From the NCBI RefSeq assembly GCF_036785885.1, contig NC_092320.1, forward strand, positions 17,795,557 to 17,859,556: DNA of 64,000 bases. Reading direction: 5' to 3'. This document shows, in pieces, positions 1 to 16,024 of the stretch (position 1 is the stretch's first letter; each line of letters starts with the position of its first letter). Under the pieces are notes generated by a model, which had not been told where the DNA came from, searched no databases, and was given only the letters and a program-made list of their open reading frames with translations. Origin of the DNA: Coffea arabica (lineage: Eukaryota; Streptophyta; Magnoliopsida; Gentianales; Rubiaceae). The position numbers and the translations under genes were made by a program.

Positions 1-1957
1 GGGAAATCTTGCGCTTCCGCTCGCCATTTGCACACACTAACTATCTACAGACAAGTACCAAATATATACTACTTCTCCCTATATCACCTTCAACTATGTA
101 GGGAACAAACAATACTACACCCGTGAATTCCTGTACTTTTTACCCTCCTCCTACCCTGCAAATTACACGTCTGATACCACCTGCACACCAAAACATCTAG
201 CTCCTATCCAAATGTCAAGACCAGATATATTCTAACACCGTCAACTAGCTGCCTTTCTACGCTAATACAACACGTAATAAGCATATAATAACTCAAACAT
301 ATTATAAACATATAAAATATAAATACTAATATATAATTTAATTTAATAAATATAAAATATAATACTAATCTATATATACTAATACTAATTCACATATAAT
401 TTAATAAATTTACATATGCACAGCACTAATAATAAACTCAATTTCTAAAATGTCCAAAAAAATCAAGAATTTAATTAAAATATTTAATTTAAAAAAACCG
501 GATTGCTCGATTAGTACCATAACTTTTCCGACAAATTAAATAAAATTTTTGATGTGTTTAAATTAAATCAAACGTTTAAATCAAATGTTTAGATAAAATA
601 TTAAAACATGTTTAATATTATCAAATGTGTTCATATTATCAAATTAAACACATTTTATATTATCAAATGTTTAAGTAAAATGTATTCTGGTTTCTAATAT
701 AAAAAACCATCAATTGTGTTTAACTAATTTGCTATATATTTATTCAAACAATCACTAATTGCATTCTTAAATAACTTTTTAAAACCATTTTATTCAACAT
801 ACAGATACAAAACTTTAGTACAATTACACCCTCTAATATATAATTTAATTTAATAAATATAAAATGTAATACTAATCTATATATAATTCAATAAACCTAT
901 ATACAAATATAATATATACTAATTCTAATTCACATATAATTTAATAAATTTACATATGCACAGCACTAATAATAAACTCAACTTCTAAAATGTCCAAAAA
1001 AAATCAAGAATTTAATCAAAATATTTAATTTAAAAAAACCGGATTGCTCGATTATAATTGAAATTGTCAAGTCATCCATACCATAACTTTTCCGACAAAT
1101 TAAATAAAATTTTTAATGTGTTTAAATTAAACCAAACGTTTAAATCAAATGTTTAGATAAAATATTAAAACATGTTTAATATTATCAAATGTGTTCATAT
1201 TATCAAATTAAACACATTTTATATTATCAAATGTTTAAGTAAAATGTATTCTGGTTTCTAATATAAAAACCCATCAATTGTGTTTAAGTAATTTACTATA
1301 TATTTATTCAAACAATCACTAATTGCATTCTTAAATAACTTTTTAAAACCATTTTATTCAACATACAGATACAAAACTTTAGCACAATTACACTCTCTAA
1401 TATATAATTTAATTTAATAAATATAAAATATAATACTAATCTATATATAATTCAATAAACCTATATACAAATATAATATATACTAATACTAATTCACATA
1501 TAATTTAATAAATTTACATATGCACAGCACTAATAATAAACTCAATTTCTAACATGTCCAAAAAAAATCAAGAATTTAATTTAAAAAAACCCGATTGCTC
1601 AATTAGAATTGGAATTGTCAAGTCATCCATAGCATAACTTTTCCGACAAATTAAATAAAATTTTTAATGTGTTTAAATTAAATCAAACGTTTAAATCAAA
1701 TGTTTAGATAAAATATTAAAACATGTTTAATATTATCAAATGTGTTCATATTATCAAATTAAACACATTTTATATTATCAAATGTTTAAGTAAAATATAT
1801 TCTGGTTTCTAATATAAAAAACCATCAATTGAACAATCACTAATTGCATTCTTAAATAAGTTTTTAAAACCATTTTATTTAACATACAGATACAAAACTT
1901 TAGCACAATTACACTCTTTTACCTAGCGCCCGCGCATCGCGCGGGACACCTCCCTAG
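1..1957 (+). mobile_element. Non-autonomous Helitron, 3' part
   Basis: The right end has the Helitron 3' signature. A GC-rich hairpin (stem CCCGCG at 1929-1934, loop CATCG, stem CGCGGG at 1940-1945) is followed after 8 nt by the terminal CTAG at 1954-1957, and the next host base is T, as expected for A|T insertion. The interior is very AT-rich and contains no coding region. The 5' TC terminus is not identified and may lie outside the window, so the left limit is only the window edge. No Rep/helicase gene is visible, so the element is non-autonomous. Direct observation: hairpin plus CTAG|T. Inference: everything to the left belongs to the same element. Confidence 0.72.
329..1920. repeat. Three ~0.5 kb tandem repeats inside the Helitron
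   Basis: Three direct copies begin at about 329, 835 and 1399, each opening with AATATATAATTTAATTTAAT. Spacing is 506 bp and then 564 bp. The first copy lacks a short segment that the second has near 1048-1078, and the third runs into the Helitron 3' terminus. Landmarks such as CATATGCACAGCACTAATAA and CAAATGTTTAGATAAAATAT recur at the same place in each copy. The copies look highly similar by eye, so the amplification is probably recent. Confidence 0.85.
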
Positions 1958-2686
1958 TTCCAGAGAATTCTACCTACCTGAACCCTAAGCACCAAAGCAA
2001 TAGAAGAGCAATACGCATAAAAATCCACCCTTTCTTCCACATTTGCTCGATTCTCACAAAAGCTTGGAATCGGCTCATCGGTTCTCTCTCTCTCTCTCCG
2101 TCAATCGCCCTGATCGGAATAAAACCTTAATCAAGCTGGAAAAGAGGGAGAGACCAACAATTCTGAACTACTAACGTAAGCGATTCTTCATGGACTCAAT
2201 TTTTTCTCTTTTTTTCTTTAACAATCATATTATTATTCCTTTGTTTTTTTTTTCGAAGTTATGAATAAGTTGTCAAGATACGATGCAGCATGCTTTTTTG
2301 CTTTCGGGATTACGAATTATTTATTAGTAATGATATGTCGTTTTGTTTTCGTATGTTTACTTCTTCCGGGATTATTTCTAGGTTTGTTATAGGTATAATT
2401 AGGTGGACGCTTGCTAGTAATACTTATTTTGGTTGTAATCTTTGACATAAATAATAATTGATTGCTTTTTTATGCACATACAAAAGGGAAAAAATGGAAT
2501 TTCGGCTCATGACTTCCTGTTTTGGGTAGGTTTGCCAAGTTTGTTTCTGAGCTATGCGCAAGTATTATAGGGAATTTTCAGCTAGCTTCTTTGTTTAGAT
2601 TAGGGTTTTGGCATTATGAGGCGTTTCCGGGCTTATTTATGTGTTCCTTTCTTGTTCTGTTATCTTGGTTATAGGGCTCATCAAGA
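1958..2686 (+). promoter_or_regulatory. Promoter region, 5' UTR exon and leader intron of the RH40-type gene
   Basis: Only about 80 bp of non-transposon DNA lies between the Helitron end and the likely transcribed leader. A weak TATA-like GCATAAAAATC occurs near 2015. A pyrimidine-rich stretch with a (TC)n run at 2083-2098 is typical of a plant 5' UTR. The leader appears to end at 2175 before a GTAAG donor (2176-2180). A leader intron runs to the AG at 2673-2674, and the ATG follows 12 nt later. The transcription start is inferred, not seen. Confidence 0.5.
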
Positions 2687-8574
<5,888 letters not shown>

Positions 8575-9060
8575 CACAGTTGGCAAATTCCATCTGGTCG
8601 TCAAATGACAACTGCCTCACCAACATTCTAGCGTACCGCGGAAGTTCAGTTGAGGTTGCTCAGACCAGATGAGGCAAATGATTATCTGCTGGCCTTTTGA
8701 AGCCAAATGAGTTTCATATAAGAGAGATTAGGGGGAAAATCTGAGCAGTAATTATGAGGATACAATGGCGGCCTCAAGTTTAGTCGGATCGTATTTTTTT
8801 TTCCAATCAGCATTGAACTCTTTACTGGTTCATCCCCGTATTTGGGAAATTTTGCTCTTCTTATTTCATTTGGGGCACAGGTTGTGGGGAGGAGTGCCAA
8901 GTGTCAGTAGTTGAGCTCAAGATAGATGCAAACTAATGCAGTCTTTGACTAATGATAGAACACTCGCTAGTAGAAAACTGTTTCGCTGTTATAATTTGTT
9001 ACAGAAGTTCTTTTGTAACCGTTTGTTTTATTTTTATATACTAATATCCTTTTAATAGAC
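8575..9060 (+). other. Probable 3' UTR of the RH40-type gene
   Basis: After the TGA at 8572-8574 the sequence stays of mixed composition for about 450 bp and then turns into AT-rich intergenic DNA near 9040. No canonical AATAAA is clear. The end of the transcript is an inference from composition only. Confidence 0.4.
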
Positions 9061-10132
9061 TCCGCTTGGTATAGAACGTGTTAGTAGTATACACGCTTGT
9101 TACTGTTTAAAAAAATTAATATTCTTCACATAATAATAAAAATATTATATATTTGTAGGTATAGATTTTGTTAAATTTTATTCCCATAATTATAAGTTTT
9201 TAGATAAAGAAAAATATCTCGTTCATCTCATGTCAGAAGGAAAAAAAATATTAGTGCAAAATTAAATTATGAAAATAATATTAAAGGTCTATGGATGGGT
9301 TTGTTTGGATCGGAAATTATTTAAAATTTTTTCAGAATAATAGCACTTTTTGCAATTTGATATTTATAAGATAAAAATGTGGTGGAAAAAAAATAGAAAG
9401 ATGATTGAAAAAATAGGTTTAGATGCAATAAAAAATCTTTAGAAAAATTTAGCAATCTAAATAAATTATAAGGGCATATAAGCATGGTAAATTAAAAGAA
9501 CACCTCTGGAAACTTTGAACTCCAAATCAACCATGTTTCTATCTCTTTTTTTTTTTTTTTTTTTTTTGTATTGCCAACAAAAAAATTTGTATACTTCCAC
9601 ATACAAAAAAAAAAAAAAAAATCTAGATACTAAAAGAAAATTTTTTTAACCGTATGCACATCTCTAAAGAGCAACGAACAGTATTTCGATCATTTTTGGA
9701 CTTTTAAAAATATTTTCACATTTTAATTTTTTTAATAACAATTTTTATTTTTTTCTTATTATTAAGTCAAATTAGCAAGATATATAAAAATATTATTTTT
9801 TATTATTATGTTTGCGAATATCGATTTTTTAGATATCAATTGTTTTGGGTGTTATCAAACATTAGAGTTTACTAATGATTTTAGTAACAAACAAACTAAA
9901 AAATGATGTTAGGGGATAAAGCGCAAAACAACATATATTTTAAGCAGATTCACCATAGTTAACTCTTAGGAGTACAAGTATCTTTTTGATATTATCTTTA
10001 CACAATATTATAATTGACTAACAATTTAGGGGATGAAGTTTGAAAAAAAAAAAATGTTAAGTGACAAGGTGCAAAAGTGGCTCTACCTTAGGGGAGTTCT
10101 TGTGATTAACTATTTTTTAAACCGGATACCGT
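9061..10132. other. Intergenic AT-rich DNA with a decayed MITE-like segment
   Basis: No gene is supported. About 9298-9480 resembles, with many changes, the MITE family seen at 26270-26835 (opening TTTGTTTGGATCGGAAATTA, then a GCACTTTTTGC block). Long T or A runs occur at about 9546-9567 and 9605-9619. The stretch 9910-10110 carries paired phrases (GGGGATAAAGCGCAAAAC near its left end, GACAAGGTGCAAAAG near its right end) that may be another decayed element. Confidence 0.45.
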
Positions 10133-10269
10133 ATGGAGGTGCCCATGGGCGCCCCTCCTGCATCTGCTACGTACAAAGGTGACGCGGGATTTATAATTTA
10201 TTGCATTTCGTCAACGACCAACTGTGGAAGCCGTGTTGTTGCTAGGAAGCTTTCCTACTCCTTACGTGC

Positions 10270-11853
10270 ACTTTATACTCCAACTAATCATGCTCTTCAC
10301 TCTTTGCTCTTCGCTCTCTTCCTCTAACCCATCCGCTTGCAAGAAAAGCAATCTTCCGAAGCTGGTAATTATGGGCTTTTTCGTTTCTTTTTCATCCCCT
10401 TGATCTTGTTGTGTAGGACTTTGCAGCTATGATTTCTTAAAGGTTATAACTTGTTCTGCATTTAATTTCATATGATCCGACTCTAATGATTGGTGTGGGG
10501 TCCACGGATTTAGGGTGGTCGGATAATCAAGACATGAATTTGATCACGTGGGTTTTTACATTTTGCCCACTACTTGTATGATGAATTGTCATAGTTGGTG
10601 TTTTATTTTGTGCCCCTGATTTTGAACCAAGCCTATATTTAGATGAATTGGTTATTTAGGTTTAATTCTATAAAAGTGCGTAGAAATGTTTTAAGACCCT
10701 GCAACAGAATCAATAATGATAACTGATGTTTCAATTTTGAACTTGCATATGATTGGTTAGTTTGCTGTAAAGGAAAATTTTTCATGTTGTGTAAATGGGC
10801 TAGTGAAATAGGAGAAGTGATATTGGGCATACAAGAGGAGTTAAGGTATGGTGGATAATTAAACGTTTGACTGTATATGGGCATAGAAGAGGATTTAAGG
10901 TATGGTGGATAATTTAGCGTATGACTGTATATGCTACTGGTTTATCAGGTGGATGGAGTTCATATAAGTTCATCGTGTGTTGTGGTCCAGGTTGTGCTGA
11001 AAAGGAGATAATATTAGATAATTATTTTGTTGATGAAATAAAATGCTACAGAGTTTTATAGTCAGTTCATTAAGTTTCAGCATTTTCTCAAGTTTATTTT
11101 TGAAACACATATAGTTTGTGATTAGGTTCCTATTTAGGAAATAGCTGCTTACGTAACTTCAGTTGCCTACTTATTTGCAACGTTTCTCACTTATGACTGT
11201 GTGGAAACTTTTTCTTTAGGCTAGTTGTTGTTTTGAAGGAAATTGAATCTGGCTATTTGGAATGATGTCTTCTATTGAAGTTAGCCTTCTAAAGAGGAAA
11301 AGAAATGCTGCAACTTTCAATTTTAGTAATGACATGGAGTATGGAAGGTCAAGTAACCTATGTGGATGAAGATCAATATCTCATATTAGTAGGACATGAT
11401 AAAATATTTTAGTCAATATATTTTCTAGTAGTTGCTTTTTTGAGACAAATAATATACTGTGGGGGGAAGATTGCAAGCAGAAGCTGAGAAAGTAGAGTTG
11501 TGCCAAGTGTGGGAGGAGGGGAGGGTGGAGTCAGAGAGTATTGGTGGTGGGGACCAAAGTTTCTTGGGAAGAGAAGAGAAGAAGTCCAGACATTTAGCCA
11601 AGGTAAATGATTGGGTAATGTTCTTAGAAAGAAGAGAAAGAAACAATTACGTCATTAATGGGTCATGGGCTGGCTTGGACTCATCTTGGCAAACTAAATA
11701 GTCAAATGTGGATTTTTTTGGGTCAATTTCAGAGCAAGCTCATTCACAGTGTTCCTTGAATAGAGTTTCTGCTGTGGATTTATTGGTGGGGACTTAATGC
11801 TGTAGAAACCTTACAGGTAGCTACAGGATCTGCGAGTGGATAAAAGCCTAAGC
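10270..11853 (+). promoter_or_regulatory. Likely 5' UTR exon and leader intron of the truncated ACA unit
   Basis: A pyrimidine-rich leader-like stretch (about 10270-10364) ends at GCTG before a GTAATT donor at 10365. A candidate acceptor TTACAG lies at 11811-11816, 37 nt before the ATG at 11854. A TTTATACTCC TATA-like motif sits near 10271. This leader with its own intron suggests a transcribed unit rather than a processed copy. All of it is inferred from sequence appearance. Confidence 0.35.
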
Positions 11854-14520
11854 ATGGAGAAGCTACTGAAGGAATTCAATGTACCGGCAAAGCATGGATC
11901 AGAAGAGGAGCTGAGCTTGTGGAGAAAGCTTGTCATGCCTGTCAAGAACCCCAAGCGGCGTTTCCGTTATGTGGCAAATCTTGACAAGAGATCGGCAGTC
12001 CAAGAACAAAAGGCAAAAATTGGAGTAAGTGATATCTTTTTTTCTCTCTAAGGTTATCCTAAATCTATATCCTCTTTATAGTTCAAGAAAATGCAAGTAG
12101 ATAACCACCGTTTAAAAGGGAAATATATTACTTGCTAGATTTGTAGTTATTTAAGAAATTGGGATAATTTCAGAAACCTCCCTTGAGGTTTTTAACAATT
12201 TCATTTAACTCCCTTGAGACTTTAAAAATTACACATTCCTCCTTCGTCATTTAAAATGACAATACTACTCTTAAATATTTTAATGAAATTCCCTTGTTTG
12301 GTATGCTTATACTTAGAATGACTTTTAAAATCATTCTTTTGCCTTCTTATTCATTTTTTTTCAATTTTTTGCCAATAAAATTGTAGAATTATCACTATTA
12401 TCTCTAGTTTCTATTGTAATCAAATGTTGAACTAGTGATTTTTTTATGAGTTAATTTTATATGTAATCCAATGTTTTTGCTGATTATTGTTTTCTATTTT
12501 TTGGTATTAAAATTAACAATAAATCAAAAGGAAATGGCCCAAAGCCACTACTAAATTTTGATAATCCCACTACTCAAAAAATGCATAAACTCTAAATGAA
12601 TTATTTCAACATTTTCTTTTCTATGTTATAAATCTAAATGCATAATAAATATTATCAAAAGTATTCTATCATAGTGATAAAATTATTATTATTATTATAA
12701 TTGTTTATCAAATAGTAGTTATGGACATGAAAAATTTGGCACATTTTCCTTATAATTATACTAGATAATCTTATAATTGTATAGGGAAGTAAATTAAAAC
12801 TCATTATACAAGAGCATTTTTGGGTATTCACTTAAAAATTTGACCAAGTCAATATTATTTTAAGGTTTTTTTACTAAAACTATCAAATCAATGGAGGTAA
12901 GTGTAATTTTTCAAACCTTAGGGGAGTTCAGTGAAATTGTCAGAAACCTCAGGGGAGTTTTCTGAAATTATCCCTAAGAAATTTATGGTATATCTTCTGT
13001 TCAAATTTATAAGTTGTGAGCTGTGACTTTCATTTAAGCAAATAGCATATGAGCCAAGAACTTGAAGATGTGCTTAAGTCAATAGATATCATGTGTTAAG
13101 GAGCAAGGACTTAACCTGGGCACTTTTTTTAATAATTTTTTTTTGGATAAATTGGTCATATCAAGAATGAGATGCACAATCATTTACAGGATGCATGATT
13201 GAGTACAACGCCCAAACCTGTAAAGAGCATGTTGTTTTATTTCTGGTGGTCACTGTAGAACAAGAACATCTCCAAAATTTTAACTCCGTGTCTACTGAAA
13301 ATTAGCAGCTATCCTCCCTAGAAAACGACCTTTTTTTTGCCTCTATTTCACTTGGCTTTGCTGAAATAGTCTGCTCTCCAGCTACCATTGCACATTGACC
13401 ATTTTATCCCAATTGCACAGTGCACCTTTTGTTGTCAGTCTTCTCTCACAAGCTATCGACAAGATAAAGGCATGCTTTTTGACATTTTTTTGGGGGTAAT
13501 TTAGCAGTAAACTTTGGAGGAACGGATCTATATCAGATAAAGATAATAACCATTGTCAATGAAAGGAAGATATTTTGGAGAATTCTCTGAACAAGATTCT
13601 CAGACTTACCCATCAGTTTCCTAACTTTAGTCCATACATAGAATTGGTTGTTAATGATGGTAGAGACTTTTGTATTTTCATAGCTAGAAAACAACTACAT
13701 AAGGTGAGGAGAACAAAACCTGCATTGAGGCCCCTTAGGTGTGACTAATCATGCCAAAAGAAATTTTTTTGACTATTTGATCCATTTCTTGCCACCTATT
13801 TTGTCTTTGGCAATTTCTGCAATTTCCCCCAATTCCATGAGCAAAAGTTGAATACTAGGATACTTTCCAGAAATTGGCACCCTTTAACAAATGGAAATGC
13901 ACCCATTTAATTTTCCTTTTTATGACAGAGATTTCAAATCTGACTTGGCATTAAGCTTTTATGTAAATTTTCAAGTTCATTTATCTCAGTCCACCCTATT
14001 TCTTGGGCTTTCATTGAACAAATGTTTTTAGTCCTTAGTTTCCACGTTGCATTTTTTACATGGTGCATCTAAAATCATTATTCACGAAGTTATTCATTTT
14101 CTCTTGGGGTTGCATTCATTATATGAGTAGACTATAATGCTTCTTTGTTAAGGTCAGTTTCTGCAGATTATGCCAGAGTCATTGTCTACAACTTCAAAGT
14201 CATTTGAACACATGCAGCAGTATTGATGTGATTGTTGTCAGATTTTCTTTTACTCCTTTGTGGATTGGTAATTGTTGTTTTCTATCTGCTTTGTCGAATG
14301 AACAATGGTCTTCTATTTTGTGGTTCACAGGAAAAATTACAGGCCTGCTTGGTGCTTTACATGGAAGAACTAGAGTCTACTGATGGTTTGTTTCTGGTCA
14401 ATACTTATTTTAAATGAAGCTACCATGTAATGAACACCTGTAGATCCATTCTTTTGTTCTGCCTTATGTGTACTTTTGTATCTCTGTCCAGCTGGTGATG
14501 TACTTTATGAAGGGCTATAG
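11854..14520 (+). pseudogene. Truncated Ca2+-ATPase (ACA4/11-like): N-terminal autoinhibitory segment only
   Basis: Exon 1 (11854-12024, 57 codons) encodes an ACA N-terminus: Phe-Asn-Val-Pro-Ala-Lys-His, a conserved Trp, and the basic calmodulin-binding stretch KNPKRRFRYVANL. Exon 2 (14331-14385) is 55 nt, exactly the length and phase of exon 2 in the full ACA gene at 33493-33547. Exon 3 starts after an AG at 14490-14491 and reaches a TAG at 14518-14520, giving a product of about 84 aa. No phosphorylation, nucleotide-binding or membrane domain follows. In full-length ACA pumps this segment binds calmodulin and holds the pump inactive. Here it is detached from any pump. Exon 1 is fully open and all four splice sites look usable, so it could still make a small protein; equally it may be a dying duplicate. 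The coding start could also be read upstream, but 11854 is the first ATG in frame. Confidence 0.7.
12161..12974. mobile_element. Mutator-like MITE with 9-bp target duplication
   Basis: The element begins GGGATAATTTCAGAAACCTC at 12161 and ends with the inverted form at 12974. The terminal inverted repeats match for roughly 100 bp with scattered changes. It is flanked by a perfect 9-bp direct duplication TAAGAAATT at 12152-12160 and 12975-12983. A 9-bp duplication with long TIRs is the hallmark of Mutator-type elements. The 814-bp interior is AT-rich and non-coding. It lies in the intron between exons 1 and 2 of the truncated ACA unit. Confidence 0.88.
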
Positions 14521-14640
14521 AGGCAGAAGAAACACTCCAAGAAGATAAAGAAAAAGAATTTCTGAATCAGGCTTCCGCTGCAGGCTGTGGAAGTGAGTCA
14601 TCTCAACGTGCATTGCCTATAATTTCATGAACTTATCTGT
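14521..14640 (+). pseudogene. Frame-shifted remnant of ACA exon 3
   Basis: Just past the stop at 14518-14520, another frame (from the GAG at about 14520) reads an acidic peptide opening EAEETLQEDKEKEF. It resembles the [13 protein letters not shown] segment at the start of exon 3 in the full ACA gene. The match is short and by eye. If real, it shows that exon 3 once continued and lost its frame, after which the rest of the pump gene was deleted or diverged. Confidence 0.4.
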
Positions 14641-15171
14641 GAAATCATGATGACAGGTGATCCTGTCAGCTCTATATATGTGTTTTATGTTTGACTTTCT
14701 GGATAATGATGAAGCTGTGTTTTCTTATTGGATGTATAGCAAATCATGTTTTGCTATGACATGGGACCTTGATCTGTATCACTAAACAGAAGCCTGGTCT
14801 TCCACTCTCGGACTCTGGATTGCACCAATAGCTTGTATCTTACTGTGTGGTATAACTTGTTACTTTTTCTCATTGTTGGGTGATCAAAGCATATACTATA
14901 CGCCTGTTCAATAGCCCCTATTGGACCTATCCCTTTTCCCTACAGTATAGGTGTAGGTGTCGGTGTAGGTGTAGAACGTCGACATCTAACAAAAAAAATT
15001 GTAACTTTGAATCCTTACCAGACTATATCGTGCTAGAAACCTTTAAAAAGAAAAAGAAAAAGAGAAAGAGAAAAACATTCCCCTTGTACCCGCGACACTC
15101 TTTAGCTCTTGATAGCATACGGAGCTTCTAAACGACGTCTTAGTCCTGGAAAAGGTGGCAAATGCACATTC
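14641..15171. other. Non-genic stretch, nothing firm
   Basis: No coding region is supported. A small minisatellite of GTAGGTGTCGGTGTAGGTGT type lies at 14950-14975, and A-rich AAAAAGAAAAAG runs at 15045-15075. Confidence 0.4.
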
Positions 15172-16024
15172 ATTCAGGTCCGTTTGTTTCAGTGAAAATT
15201 TTTTTTTCCCATGGAAAACATTTTCAGTGAAAATCATCTTCATGGGAAAAAATTACTTCCCTTCATTTTCATGTGTTTGGTGCACTTTTGGAAAATACTC
15301 CTCAAAGCCAAAACCCACAAGAATGTTCCCCTCAAAGATTCGTCAGTTTCCTTCTGCCAACTACCAGAACTCCATCCACACCTCTATCAATCCACCGCCC
15401 CAATCCAAATACTTCAAATTCCAAATGATTAGATCATAGTCCATGACCAGGAAGTCCATATTACAGGTCATACTAATTACCTAATCGCTATGTCAGTAGA
15501 AATTGCATCAAGAATGTGATCCTTGTCATTGATAGAACCATCAGATGTCACTGATGCTTGCAAATTTAATTTCAGCATCTTCCTCCAATAGCATCTCCTT
15601 CGCTTTTGCTACATTTTTCTTCGCAACAAACTTCTCAAGGCAAGACTCACTTTGGACATGGATTCTCTATCTCCATGGCTGGATTTGTATGCCGGTATGA
15701 GAGGAAAGGAATAGTACTAAGAAAGATAAGGAGGAGGGGGAGGTGGCTTGCGGTGGTGGTGGTGGGGGAGGCAGCTGCAGTTCTAGGTTAGGCACAATAG
15801 ATAATTTTCAGCCATGATCTGAAAATTTTCGTTTAGTAAAGGACCGTGAGATTGATGAGCTCTGGGAGTTTATTGGAAAATAACTTCTGTACAACAAATG
15901 CGGAAGTCATTTTACTCTTGCTGGCGTAAAAGATTTCCCAGGGAAAAAATTTTTGCCAATCTTTTTGGCTGCCAAACACCCGAATTTCCTGAAAATAGTT
16001 TCAGTCCAGAAAAACACACCCTGA
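15172..16024. mobile_element. Possible decayed MITE or hAT-like element
   Basis: The left side opens TTCAGGTCCGTTTGTTTCAG followed by TTTTCCCATGGAAAAC-type inverted words. The right side ends with CTGAAA and ACACACCCTGAA words that are loosely the inverse of the left. The GTCCGTTTG opening and TTTTCCATGGAAAA words are common in plant nonautonomous elements. No target duplication was found, so limits are approximate. Confidence 0.3.

Noticed and set aside
10133..10327. 64-aa + strand frame beginning MEVPMGAPP
   Set aside because: No family resemblance; it lies in the presumed promoter and leader region of the truncated ACA unit.
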